From NCBI GenBank assembly GCA_011037195.1, contig JAAEAF010003529.1:1-64000 (forward strand): a stretch of 64,000 nt of DNA, written 5' to 3'. The notes under the pieces were generated by a model. The model had not been told where the DNA came from and searched no databases. It worked only from the letters and a program-made list of their open reading frames with translations. Shown in pieces: positions 32,772-44,124 of the stretch (position 1 is the first letter of the stretch; each line of letters begins with the position of its first letter). This DNA comes from Triatoma infestans. Taxonomy: Eukaryota; Arthropoda; Insecta; Hemiptera; Reduviidae. The position numbers and the translations under genes are program-made.

Positions 32772-33622
32772 AAAAATCTGGTGTGAAACACTCACACAAC
32801 TTTCTCTTACTCCAGTTCTCAAAATGATAATTGACAAATTTTATAGTTTGTGTACCAAATTTAATGAAATTCGTCGAAAACTGAAAAAACTGTTCAGTAA
32901 AAGCGCACTTCCGGTTTACTAATTTTCTTGAAACTTGGAATTTCAGCCATCCATTTATTTCTAACTAATTATGTTTGGATGATAGAATTGTATAATCAAC
33001 TAGGATAGCACTTTAGATGAAAATCTACCCTACCCCTCCCCTAAAAGTGCCCTTAAAAGAATTTTCCGAGAGAAATGTTTTAGATAAAAGTTGTAGATCT
33101 TTGCATGTTTAGTTTATATACGAAGTTTCAAAAAATCGTCGGAGCCATTTTTGAGAAAATTTTGAAAAAGTGAATAAATCATTTAGTAAAGTGGTAAAGT
33201 AAACGCACTTCCGGGTATCCGATTTTTTTCAAACTCGGAATTTCAACAACATATTTAATTCTAATTAACATTATTTAGATGACAGAATTGTTTAATAAAC
33301 TGAAATAGCACTTAGATGAAAAACCGAACCCCACCCCTCCCCCAAAGTGCCCTTCAATGCATTTTCCCGGAGAAATGTTTCAAATAAAAGTTGTAGCTCT
33401 TTGTATGTGTGGTTGATGTTTCAAGTTTAAAGAAAATCGTCGGAGCCATTTTTGAGAAAATCGCAAAAAAGTAAAAAATCCAACTAGTAAAGTGGTACTT
33501 CCGGTTGAGGAATTTTGACAGATAACGTACTGTCAGATCCCATGGTGATGCCTAAACGGAATATCAAGTTTTAACTTTCTACGGTTTTTCGTTTTGAGCT
33601 ATGCTGTTCACATACATACATA

Positions 33623-33673
<51 letters not shown>

Positions 33674-33808
33674 AACAGACCATTTGCTTTATAAAAACCA
33701 CTTTGGACTCAGGGGACTCAAAAAGGCTATTTCCGGTGATGAAAACTCGATATCGAACATTATTTGACCGATTATAATACTTCCTCTTACTAGGAGTAAG
33801 AGAAAGTA
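32772..33808 (+). mobile_element. HINE-like element, full length reference copy
   Basis: It opens TCTGGTGTGAAACACTCACA and ends CTCTTACT-AGG-AGTAAGAG then AAAGTA. Three internal blocks start at CACTTCCGG 32906, CACTTCCGG 33206 and TACTTCCGG 33496, so the period is 290-300 bp. A CA run occupies about 33640-33672. The subterminal TCTTACTCC (near 32810) and GGAGTAAGA at the other end are inverted repeats. There is no coding frame. Confidence 0.9.
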
Positions 33809-33809
33809 A

Positions 33810-34740
33810 AATATAAACATATATACCATTAAGAATTAAATAAATAATATTCGGTTAAATGTTTGTCTTACTCCGATCTCTAGATAAACAACATTGTCAC
33901 CTCAGTGATACATTATTTAGTTTACAGTTTTTTTTACATCAAATAAAGTGAAACCTACTTTTGTTAAAACATTAAATAATAAAGCACTTTGTAATTCGAT
34001 GAGGATAGTTGTTAAATAAAGGGGATATTTTTTTTTTTTAAATAAAGTATTTGTAAATTAAAATTTTCTATGTGTAAAATATTTTTCTAACGACTTTTGT
34101 ATTTTTTATCTTTCAAAAAACAGATAAATTATATATTATCAATCATATTTATTAAGAATAAATAATTCAAATTTATGTGATCTAAAACTTTTTAGATTAA
34201 ACATAAAATAACTAGAAAATTATGTAGTTTTCTTTTTTGTTCAAATAAAATCACTGGTATCCACTACAAATTGGTTACAGTTCTATTTGAGTGGTTGTCA
34301 ACACTTTAATATAATTTTAAGCTTAATTTTATACTATGATTTATATTTAGAATGTTATGAAATTGGAAGTTTTCATTCTGGAAAAAAAAAATGTATTTTA
34401 TTTATCACTTTACTATATTTTATTTATTAAAGATATTAGTCTGGGATTAGAGATGGGCAATAAGGGAATCAATGATGCAGATCGATGGAATCTTATTAAA
34501 TATAAAAAGTATGTCTTGTAGATAGGATCAGTACTTGTATTGGGGTTATAACATATCAAATGCCATTTTATATTTCCTTGTACTTTATTTAATTCATAAT
34601 AATGTAAATAAGTAAAGTAAAATACCTTCTTTTTTTTTTAAGCTGACTTTATATCCAACTACGGACAAGTTTTATAGTGGACGGAAACGTTCGCTAGCAT
34701 ACTTTCTTCATTTTTACTCAAATTATTATATCAAAATTTA
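33810..34740. other. Unassigned AT-rich stretch
   Basis: Around 34660-34710 GGACGGAAACGTTCGCTAGC resembles a decayed hammerhead 3' half, too weak to call. Confidence 0.4.
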
Positions 34741-34743
34741 AGG

Positions 34744-34832
34744 CTATGACCGGGAATTGAGCCCAGTATCGGAATACGGCTCAATTTCGCGATTCACGCA
34801 TCTAACCACTCAGCTATTATGGCGCCTCATAC
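34744..34832 (-). repeat. tRNA-like SINE head, second family
   Basis: On the minus strand it reads AATAGCTGAGTGGTTAGATG (A box) and later GGGCTCAATTCC (B box-like), spaced about as in a tRNA. The head resembles 22432-22503. Confidence 0.5.
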
Positions 34833-34930
34833 TTCATTTTCCTGTATGCAAGATATTAAAAGCTTCCAATCCAAAATTTTCAAACAGTTTCTTTGTTTAT
34901 TATTTTATTGATTTTCTATATGGCAACACA

Positions 34931-35376
34931 ACCGACGGAGATCGGAGGCCTGCATTGGATTGAGCAAGAACAAGCTCCGCGTTCTTACGGGTTTCCTCAC
35001 GGGGCATTGCCGACTTAGAGGACACCTGGTGAAGCTGGGTTTGGAAAGTGATGGCTCATGCAGATTCTGTGGGGAGCTGGAGGAAACTCCATTACATCTC
35101 CTAACAGACTGCGAGTCTGCCACTCAGAGAAGGTTCAAGAACCTGGTTAGCTACCAGTGGAGGAGGGGGATATACCCTCTCTAGAGCCTGTACTGGGATT
35201 CCTCAGGGATCTCAGACTGATGGAGGAGGTTTTGTAGAATGGATGTTCAGCTGGGACATCTGTTCGGGTGCTGTGGGCAAACCTGTGGCACCCAGGGGGG
35301 GGCATAGCACAATAGACCGGAAAAGGTCGCAGTGCATTGGCCTCCGCTACAAAAAAAACAAAAAAAAAAAAAAAAA
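34931..35376 (+). mobile_element. 5'-truncated LINE insertion with poly(A) and 11-bp TSD
   Basis: It codes the C-terminal end of ORF2: SKNKLRVLTGFLTGHCRLRG, then CRFCGELEETPLHLLTDCES, a C-x2-C...H...C zinc motif, ending at TAG 35182-35184. The 3' UTR is about 165 bp, contains GCACAATA-GACC-loop-GGTC-GCAGTGCA (35307-35336), and ends in an A-rich tail (35351-35376). ATGGCAACACA is repeated at 34920-34930 and 35377-35387. The truncation, tail and target duplication show target-primed reverse transcription. The family is that of the 13.9 kb RNase H fragment. Confidence 0.9.
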
Positions 35377-35387
35377 ATGGCAACACA

Positions 35388-36160
35388 GTTTAAAAGAATG
35401 AAATGAACCGCATGATTTTTTGAGTTTTCAAATTTTGAAATTTCTGCAGCAGCAGCTATTTAATAGCACGATAATATATCGCATTTGGAAAACAAATTCC
35501 TAACGAATGAATGCATCGTTTATCCATAGTTTATAGTATAAGTTTTCTTTCGGTGATAAACACATCCCCCCCTCCCCAACGCCGGCTCCCCAAAATCATA
35601 TTTTATAAACTCAGGGATCGTAAAATATGCATTTTTTGAAGAATATTTATGAAAATTTGGTGCAATGCTTCCCCTTACTACGATAAGAAAAAATATTGGT
35701 ATGCCCAATAGGGTAGCAACAGTCCTTAAATCACCCAAGGCAACCAAAAAAAAAAAAGGTAAAAGAAAGAGCAAGTAAATGAGTGATAATTAAGTTTTAC
35801 TTCTTACTTATTCAGCCAGGATTGAGTTAGTGTACGTATCAGTTTACGAAAATGAATATGAATTATACTTTTAGCAACATTCTCAGAATTTCCAAAGTTG
35901 ATTATATTTGGGTCTCAATGAGAGATCCATATGAAGATGATCTCAATTGAACCGATATGAACCGATTGAATTCACACAATAATTGAAGTACCCAATTTAC
36001 TGACCGTTTTAGATTTTCGTAATTCTCAAAAATGATTTTCTTTGAAGTTCACATATATTCTGCTCATCAAGTTTATTTGAAACATTTTCCTAAGAAAATT
36101 GATTGCCTTAAATGTGGATCTTGATGATAAGCAAAGTTTTGCCATTGAAGTCCCATTTCA
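35388..36160. other. Unassigned stretch
   Basis: There is a chance 84-aa minus frame at 35520-35774. Distant HINE-like wording occurs near 36000-36130. No gene was recognised. Confidence 0.4.
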
Positions 36161-36162
36161 AT

Positions 36163-37148
36163 ATAAAAAAATCTGGTCTGAATCATTCAAACGACCTTCT
36201 CTTACTCCTTTTAGTAGAATAAATTATGTAACTATTAAATGACAAATTAACTTTAAATTTCAATTTTTGTTGATTTATCTTTACATAAATATACAGGTGG
36301 TTAATTTTCTTGAAACTTGGCAATTTTGGACATCCATTTATTTCCAATTAATTTTGTTTGGATGATAGAATTGTATAATCAACTATGATAAGCACTTTAG
36401 AGAAGAACATAACCCCATCCCTTCCCTAAAAGTGCCCTTAAATGAATTTTCCCAGAGAAAAGTTTTAAATAAAAGTTATAGATCTTTGTATATTTATTTT
36501 ATATAATGTTTCAAGAAAATCGTCGGGCGACATTTTTGAGAAAATCGCGAAAAAGTGAAAAAAATCATTTAGTAAAATCGTAAAGTAAACGCACTTCCGG
36601 TTATTCGATTTTTTCTCAAACATGGAATTTCAACAACACATTTAATTCTAATTAATATTTAGATGATGGAATTCTATAGTAAACTGAAATAGCACTTTAA
36701 GGGAAAATCTAACCCCATCTCCTCCCACAGAAGTGCCCTTAAATGAATTTTCCCAGAGAAATGTTTCAAATAAAAGTAGTAGGTAGACTTTTTGTAAGAG
36801 TAGTTGATATGCCAATTTAAAGAAAATCGTCGGAGCCATTTTTGAGAAAAACGCAAAAAAAAACCTAGTAAAGTGGTACTTCCGGTCGAGGAAATTTGAC
36901 AGATAACGTACTGTCAGAACCCATGGTGATATCTAAACGGAATATCAAGTTTCAACTTTCTACGGTTTTTCGTTTTTGAGCTATGCTGTTTACATACCTA
37001 CATACATACAACAGAACATTTGCTGAAAACCACTTTTTTGGACTCAGGTGTCCTTAAAACGGATATTTCCGGTGAAAACCCGATATATCGAAAATTTGAC
37101 ACGATTAGAATACTTCCTCTTACTAGGAGGAGTAAGAGAAAGTAAAAG
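36163..37148 (+). mobile_element. HINE-like element
   Basis: It runs from TCTGGTCTGAATCATTC to CTCTTACTAGGAGGAGTAAG. CACTTCCGG blocks lie near 36591 and 36880. The first block is partly replaced by diverged sequence. Confidence 0.8.
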
Positions 37149-37179
37149 TGATTGGTTTATATCTGTGCATTTAGTGTTC

Positions 37180-37345
37180 CATATTTCCAAAAAAAATTCC
37201 AAAAAAACTAAAAAAAAAAAATCGATTCTCAGAAATCGACACTTCCGGTCAACCGATTTTCTTCAAATTCGTAATTCTAGGAATGCTCCAAATTTATTAT
37301 ATTAACATTGTATAAGTGGCAGAACCATACATTGCACTTAAGTGG
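37180..37345 (+). mobile_element. HINE-like fragment
   Basis: It contains ACACTTCCGGTCAACCGATT and the following AAATTCGTAATTCTAGGAA block, with no termini. Confidence 0.5.
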
Positions 37346-37557
37346 AAAATTTCTTTATACTTGTATATTATTTTTACCCTAGCCCTAGTATAAACCTTAG
37401 AGGTGTGGGATTAAGAAATATCAGGTGGGAGTACCCAAGGCAGGTAATAGTTGAAGTGTTTACACTAAAGTTTGTAGAGAGTTAATAGTATGGAACAAAT
37501 CAATATACGTAATATTTGAAATTTAACTTTTCTTAGCCTTCTTAGTAAACTTTTAAA

Positions 37558-38060
37558 CTTTTACTTTCTCTTACTCCTTGTAAGAGGAAGTATTGTAATC
37601 GTGTCAAATTTTCAGTATCGAGTTTTCACCGGAAATATCCGTTTTGACGCCCCCTGGGTCCAAAAAAGTGGTTTTTAGCAAATGGTCTGTGTGTGTGGTG
37701 TGTGTGTGTGTGTGAACAGCATAGCTCAAAAATGAAAACCCGTAGAAAGTTGAAACTTGATACGGTTAGGTATCACCATGGTATCTGACAGTACGTTATC
37801 TGTCAAAATTCTCAACCGGGAAGTACCACTTACTAGTTTTTTTTTTTTTATTTTTTTTTTATTTTTTGCGTTTTCTCAAAAATGGCTCCGACGATTTTCT
37901 TCAAACTTGGTGTATAAACTACACATACAAAGAGCTACAACTTTTATTTGAAATGTTTCTCTGGGAAAATTCATTTAAAGGCAGTTATTTTAAAAGGTAA
38001 GCGTGGGGGTTAGGTTTTCATCTAAAGTCCTATTTCAGTTTATTTTCGTAATATTCAAGT
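37558..38060 (-). mobile_element. HINE-like element, truncated
   Basis: The hairpin end is intact (CTCTTACTCCTTGTAAGAGG), with a GT run at 37685-37712 and one internal block. The TCTGG end is missing. Confidence 0.8.
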
Positions 38061-38494
38061 GATCTCAAAACTTAATATTTCCGGTGAAAACTCAACGTGA
38101 CAAAACATTGACACTATAAGGACAATAATTGTGAGAATTTTATATTAAATGGAAATTTACTTTTCTTATTCTTCCAGGAATAAGGAGCGAAAGAATTTTG
38201 TTCAATTTTCAATTGCATAATTTTAAATTTTCACTGCTGGTTGATTATATGTGCATTATTTGAAATTTTGTGCAATATGAACTCCTATTAAAAAAAAAAT
38301 ATTACGTCCTGGAATATTAAGAATGCATTGGAAGAAGACATTGTTATACTTTTTATATTCAGTTCTACAATAAAGGAGGATTATGGTGAGCCCGAAGGAA
38401 GTATAAACTGTATTTTACGATCAGACAAATTGCTTTTTTTCTTTCTTTTTTCTTTTTTTTTTTACTTTCTACTACTTTTAGTTTGTGACCTTTC

Positions 38495-38529
38495 TCTGGA
38501 TGATGGATGAAAATTTGAAACCGGCCAGG
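38495..38529 (+). ncRNA. Hammerhead-like relic, lineage D
   Basis: TCTGGATGATGGATGAAAA, then TTTGAA and ACCGGC-C: the GGAT-GAAA-ATTT stem II, GAA and a one-base variant of ACCGGT. The core has an extra G, so it is probably inactive. Confidence 0.4.
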
Positions 38530-38670
38530 TACATACAAAACATGCATACTACAATGACGGATAAAATTCCAAATTAAAAACTTATCAGATTAGTCCCACA
38601 TTAAATCCCAGTTAAAAAGTTATTTTTTTCCTTTATCTATTCTTACGTGTTTCTTTTGCTTTATTATGTA

Positions 38671-39960
38671 GATTAGATTAGATTCTAAAGGGGGGATTGG
38701 CTCTTCAGCCTGCGCCACCGGGACACCCCATGGATCTAATGTAGCACCCCCCAAGTTGGAGGTCCTTCCCCGGTCCTGTCCTTTATTGGACTGTGGAGTT
38801 GGGGGGGCTCCCAGTTGGTCAATTATGGCACCTGCGATCAGAGCACCCTCTCGAGTCCTGCTTGCCTTAGTAGACTTAATAGGTCCGAGAGGGGGCTCCG
38901 GCTGAGGCTTGATGGCACCAGCTTCTCTTTTCCAATGAGGCGGTTCCTTAGCCATACCAGCCCCTCGCACTGACATACCACGTGCAGCGCCGTTACCTCT
39001 TCTTCCTGACAAAACCTACACAGGCTATCCGTTGCCAGGCCCATGCGATGCATGTGCTTGTTAAGTCTACAAGGCCAGTGAGAACGCTATCCTTATAGCC
39101 ACTCGGCCTAATTGGAGTAATTCCGCAGTTAGCTTGGGCGAGTGGCTATGAATAAACGTTTTCGCCTACCTTTGGCCTGGGGTTTTGACTCACCATTCCC
39201 TTGATCGGTTCTGCATCCATGTCTTGATGGATGCACTCCTAAGGCATCTTGAAACGCCACAGAACGGCTCCGGCCCGGTAAGTGCTCCGATTGAACCCTC
39301 CCGGGCCAGGTGGTCTGCCGCTTCATTGCCTCTATAACCCGAATGCCCAGGTACCCAGACCAGGAAGACCTTATTATGGCTACTAATATCCCTGAGTGCA
39401 CCTAGGCAATCTCACACCAGCCTTGAGCTGATCTCCCACGAGTCAATTGCCCGCAGAGCAGCCTGGCTATCCGAATAAATGACGACTCTGGAGTTACGCA
39501 CTCCCCATCTTCTTATTTCGGCGGCGCAGATGATAATCGCGATTAGCTCTGCCTGAAAAACCGTGGCTAGTCTTCCCAGGCTCATCGAGATATTACATCT
39601 CGGATGGGCCCCGTACTCGCCGGCTCCCACTCCTTCCTCCATCTTAGACCCGTCCGTATACCACATAGATTCGGCCCGCCCTTCCATGCTCCTTTGTCTA
39701 ATATTAAGACTTTGAAGGGTTTTTGGAAGTCGTATCTAGGAGTCATTATATCCGAAGGCAGACCCAAAATCGGGTCTGCCTTCAACTCCTCATATAAATC
39801 CTGATATTCCCAGTATGCCTGGGATAAATGGGAGCTTGTCCTTGTTGTAGTCGTGCCTGCCCTAGCAATGCCTTGGACCTAGATGTGGAGTGGTGGAAGG
39901 TTTAACAGGACCTCCAAGGCCGCAGTGGGGGTAGTCATCATGGCACCCGTCTTGCTCAGG
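38671..39960 (-). mobile_element. 5'-truncated LINE (RNase H family) nested in a HINE, 13-bp TSD
   Basis: The minus strand codes the RT-RNase H linker (GAMMTTPTAALEVLLNLPPL), then RNase H with D in YTDGSK, E in FQAELIAI and D in IYSDSQAALRAI. A frameshift follows, then WVPGHSGYRGNEAADHLARE with the fourth D, GPEPFCGVS, and a zinc motif CRFCQEEE...H...C. Several frameshifts break it. The 3' end is GAATC-TAATC repeats rather than poly(A). GCTTTATTATGTA lies at 38658-38670 and 39961-39973, a 13-bp duplication. Flanking sequence on both sides joins into one HINE. Confidence 0.85.
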
Positions 39961-40470
39961 GCTTTATTATGTAAGTGGAAGTATAGCGATCTTGTCAAAT
40001 TTTAGAAAAAGTGAATTTTCACCGGAAAAAAATGTTTGAGGTCCACTTAGTGTGAAAAAAAAAATTGATTGTAGCAAATCACCGGATTTGACACAATGGT
40101 TCCGGTCAAAATCATCAACCGGAAGTGCGACTTTATTAATTGATTTTTATATTTTCATGATTTTTCTCGAAAATGGCTCCAATAATTTTCTGTAAACTTC
40201 TTATACTAAGCTACACACATAATTACCTTACCCTTTTATTTCAAACATTTACCGGGGAAAATTTATTTTTCGGGTAGGGGGGGTTTCATGGAATAGTTAA
40301 GGTTATGGTTTCTGTAAAGTTCAGTACTTCAGTATAATGTATGGCCCCTACCACCTATATAATATTAATATACGTTAGAAGCTTTGCTGGAATTCCAAAT
40401 TTGAAGAAAATTGGTTAACCGGAAGTGTTACTTTACAGACTTGGTTTTTGAGTTCTTTGGAATTTTCTAC
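39961..40470 (-). mobile_element. HINE-like element split by the LINE
   Basis: GTAAGTGGAAGTATAGCGATC begins at the LINE target site; the hairpin-end remainder lies before 38671. Blocks AACCGGAAGTGCG and GAAGAAAATTGGTTAACCGG follow. Confidence 0.65.
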
Positions 40471-40489
40471 GAAAACAACCATTTTTTTT

Positions 40490-40733
40490 TTTTTTAAATT
40501 TACAACTGCTGGTACGCTTGCGTAACCAGCAACAAGTAAATGAATTGACTCACAATAACGGTAAAGGAGAAATCACCCAGTGGTGACTCTCCACACTATT
40601 TCACTGCACACACTTACAAGAGATCACGAGGCCACTGCCGCCTCAGTCATCTGGAATGGCTGCTGAGGAAAGTTGATGATGAATTAATGGATTGTGATGA
40701 TGGGCGAGAAAGGGTGTGAAATATGCGGTAACG
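40490..40733. repeat. GC-richer unassigned unit starting with a stem-loop
   Basis: GCTGGTACGC at 40507 pairs with GCGTAACCAGC across a 2-base loop. The rest (GAGGCCACTGCCGCCTCAGT) is unlike the other repeats. It could be a small transposon relic. Confidence 0.35.
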
Positions 40734-40735
40734 TA

Positions 40736-41862
40736 AAGGAGGGTGGGGCTTGTTGTTACAAATTTTGGTTAACATTTTTTAATTACTGTATGTTGCACTC
40801 AAAAGTGCTGAAAATTGATTAATTTGTTGGCTCATTTATTTCTATTGATTATATATTTTTTTTGAGATTTTTTCAAAATGAAGTAACATTTAAAAATTCA
40901 TGTACTATTTGAAATGCGCATACTGTAACAACTTGCGCTTCGGTGGGGCTTGTTGTTACATGCGGAGTGTAAGTTGTTACAATGTATATAATTGCATGTT
41001 TGGATGTTTACTTTAAGGAATAAAACTGAAATATGTTCAATAAACAAATTATCAGATCTTTATTTTAATAATAATAACACCATGATTATGATCTAAACAT
41101 GGATTATAACAAAATTAAATGCTTGAACATTCATTCTCTTTCTATTCACAGTCACTACCCATCTCTAAGTCCGAGTTACAAATATATCTAACACACTGCA
41201 GATAATCTTAAATCATGCTCCAATGTGGCAAATACGAGATATCTATCACATTTTGAATGGGCCCATCTTTTGCACTGCATGCATATTCTACCCAATTTTT
41301 TCCACCTTTTTGATTGCGACATGGTTTTTAGACATTTCAGCCAGTCCTCATCTTCTTCGACGGAACTTGATGATGGCAAATTATTTTTTTGATTCTTATT
41401 CGCAGCTTTGGAGACACATATTTTCTTTTTTGTTAGAATTGCCAAGTTTCTCGTTTTTCTTGTTTTGGCTTCATTTCTTTTAAGATCTGCCGTGATCTGA
41501 TTTCAGATATACAGTGGGGCATGTTGTTACACTGTAACAATGCTCCATAAACACATAGGCCAAAGAATTGTAGCGCAACCATATTGGATTGAAATTATTG
41601 TTAAAGATGGATGAATTAACAGCAAAAGTATGAAAGCCTTACCTTTAGTAGTATTCAGATCACAGCTTTCGGCCTCAATAATAAAATGGAGCTGTCACTA
41701 TGATATTTGGAGGAAAGTCACACATTAAAGAAGAACTGGTTACAACAAACTAGCACTCGCATATCTCTCAACTTTGACCACTTAGGAAGTGCTTCTCTCA
41801 GCCGATTTTTAAAAAATTGCACTGTAACAACGTGCCCCTGAAACAACAACCCCACCCTCTCC
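40736..41862 (-). mobile_element. pogo/Tigger-like DNA transposon, non-autonomous
   Basis: The ends are inverted: AGGAGGGTGGGGCTTGTTGT at 40736, and AGGAGAGGGTGGGGTTGTTG reading inward from 41862. Both are flanked by TA (40734-40735, 41863-41864). GTTGTTAC or its complement occurs about eight times, clustered near the ends. On the minus strand 41445-41188 keeps a transposase-like C-terminus: a basic region, then EDEDWLKC...C...CKRWAHSKCDR, like the PHD-type C-W.H..C tail of insect pogo/Tigger-type transposases. The DDE domain is absent. The superfamily assignment is inferred from the TA duplication and this tail. Confidence 0.6.
41188..41445 (-). pseudogene. Remnant transposase C-terminus with PHD-like cysteine pattern
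   Basis: 85 residues are open. The N-terminal half is lysine-rich (KKKICVSKAANKNQKNN), followed by serines, an acidic EEDEDW, and C-x-H/C residues in the order WLKC, CMQCKRWAHSKC. In full transposases the tail follows the DDE domain. Here nothing similar precedes it before the terminal repeat. Confidence 0.5.
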
Positions 41863-41864
41863 TA

Positions 41865-42400
41865 TTTTGGACAAAGTCACTTATTAATGGAATCTGGATA
41901 TCAGATCAGAAACGTGAAACGAAGCTGATCTAAGATCTCGAAGTTGATCTATACTAATTACTCGTTATACAATGAGTAATTTTGGATTGTAAAGTTGGGA
42001 GGCAGTGGAAGCCCCCCCATAGCTCGAGTCCGTAAGTCCAAATTGGTTTTCGCAGTAGACTGTTGATAAGTACTTTGTTATTTAAAGTTAGTTTTGAGCG
42101 TCTATCCAAGTAGTCGCTTGAGTAGGCGTTCCTTCGTTACTTCGTTTCGTTTTATTCTTATATGTGGGTACCATGTCAGGCGTTTGACTACATAGAGTCC
42201 GAAATGCGGAAACAACTATAAAGATATTTTTTTTTAATCTGCTCAGATATAAAAGTATCATTGAATATGTGGATGTGTCTGGAATTTGGGAATTTTTTAT
42301 CCATTAAGTATGCATATTTTGTATGTACCTGGCCCGGTTTTGGATTTTCATCTAGTATGGTTAATCTTGGGTTGTTTGTTGGTTGTTTTATCAAATCCAA
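41865..42400. other. Unassigned stretch
   Basis: 42000-42180 has mixed composition and no match. The 70-aa minus frame at 42188-42400 is unrecognised. Confidence 0.4.
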
Positions 42401-42407
42401 CTACATT

Positions 42408-42560
42408 TGATACAATCAACAAGTGTAGAGCAGTAACAAAGAGATTAAGTTGAACTTAGCTCTCTAAGAATGAACTCGTTTAGAACTTTACTCTGACGGT
42501 GTGATGAAAATCCGAAAGCCGGCCAGGAACATAAAAACATCCCAGATAAAAACCTATCAC
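42408..42560 (+). repeat. Lineage D hammerhead-like repeat, divergent copy
   Basis: It aligns with 43820-43946 in order (ATACAATCAACAAGTGTAGA, then AACTTAGCTCTCT, then CTCTGACGGTGTGATG). It ends AATCCGAAAGCCGGCCAGGA, which aligns with the GAA-ACCGGT part. Confidence 0.5.
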
Positions 42561-43800
42561 TTTTTATAGTTTTGAGCAATTTGTGCCTGTAAATTTCAAA
42601 TATATGGGGGATATAAAATTTCACTTGCTTGATTTGGTAGATTTATGGTACTTGTTCAAATGAGCAAAATTTGTTATTCTCGGTAAGAGAAGTCGTGAGT
42701 GAGGGTATTTCGTATCTGATATTTTTCTACAGTACTTTTACCCCTTCTTTATGCTTGGTCATTATGACTTGGTGAAAGGAATCTAGGTAATTGGAGAAGT
42801 GAAAACAAATCGTTTGTAATAACTATTCCATTGTTATCAACGGTTTTTGCATAATCAAAGATTCTATTCATTCATTACAGTTATGGCAGATAGATAGAAG
42901 AAAATAGAAAAGAAAAACACAGAAGAAATAAATTAAAAAGGGAAATAATGGTGACCTACTAATGCGGGAAAGTAAAACACTTGTAAAACATTTTACTTCT
43001 ATTGTTTGTAAAATCTGGTTCCAGATGGTAGATTTTGGGCCCTCTAATATACACTAACTTTTTGCCTTGTTTGTTTTTTTGTTTGTAATTTTTTTTTTTT
43101 TTTTACCAACATAAATCCTTTCTAGGAATTTTTTATATGATTATTATCTGTATAGCACGGCGTTCTTTTTTTTTTTTTTTTTTTTTTTTTCTTTATCTAT
43201 TCTTACGTGTTTCTTTTGCGTTACACACTCATCTAAGATGAAATAAATATATTAAAAGTTATTATGTGAGAATCTTCTAATCTGATATTAAAATACCACA
43301 ATAAAATTATAGTTCTCAGAAAATGTTTATTTTAAATAAATGTGTTAGTTATTAAGATTTATTTTTTTTCTCTTTATTATCTTTAAAGAAGTTAGTTCGT
43401 TTGTTGTTGTTGGTTGGTTTGTTGATGTTTTCTTACACAGAGAGAGGACTGTACTTACTTAATAATGCATTTTCAACGTTACGAAAAAAAATTATTTTGG
43501 CAAATGTGTTTGGCCTTTTATGTGTGTCCGTCCGTGTTTTTAAGCTCAAACTATTTTGACTATTATTAGTATACTATTCTATCCAAAAAGAAGGTTTGAT
43601 GAAAATCCATAAAGCCGAAATGAGATTTTATCTTGTTTTTTGGACTCTACAAATTACACACAAATTAAAACAGGCCTATGTAAAAAATATCATACATGTA
43701 ATGAAACCACAATACTCCAGACTTTTGTATATCTATACTTAGATCTTTACTGACCGTAATGGATGGGGGCTAATGTTAAAATATACTAATGCTAAAATAT
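42561..43800. other. Unassigned AT-rich stretch
   Basis: Long T runs at 43093 and 43170. CTTTATCTATTCTTACGTGT at 43191 is shared with 38631. No gene was recognised. Confidence 0.4.
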
Positions 43801-43804
43801 AGGG

Positions 43805-44118
43805 GCAAACATATAACCTCCTGCATACAATCAACCAGTGTGGTGCGTGACAGAAACACAAAGTTGAAGACAACTCTCTACACGTATTGATCACGTTACT
43901 CTGGCGATGGTTGAGAATCCATAACCGGTCAGAACCAATAAAATTAACTATACTATGTCGAATATGTCATAGATGTTATCTAGCGTGGCGGACTGCAATA
44001 GTCCACATAGTCTACTTTTTTTTATTCTACATAAAAATTGATAGGATGAAATGTTTCATTTCCATTTTTATTGCGAAATTTCCTCATTATAAATCATTTG
44101 CTTAATTATCACAGTTAC
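43805..44118 (+). repeat. Lineage D hammerhead-like repeat, copy 1 of a ~310-bp dispersed pair
   Basis: It matches 46470-46785 throughout. At 43899-43946 it reads CTGGCGATGG-TTGAGAATCC then ATA, ACCGGT and C, so the self-complementary stem III is intact but GAA is mutated. The 72-aa frame at 43887 is not protein. Confidence 0.6.
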
Positions 44119-44124
44119 AAGCAT

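Noticed and set aside
34660..34710. Another hammerhead motif (GGACGGAAACGTTCGC)
   Set aside because: The CUGANGA half is not recognisable; only the GAA-ACGT-like end remains.
38620..39012. 130-aa minus-strand protein
   Set aside because: Wrong frame of the LINE 3' region; the zinc motif CRFCQEEE lies in another frame.
43887..44105. 72-aa plus-strand frame
   Set aside because: It lies in a dispersed non-coding repeat whose second copy (46.5 kb) has deletions that break the frame.
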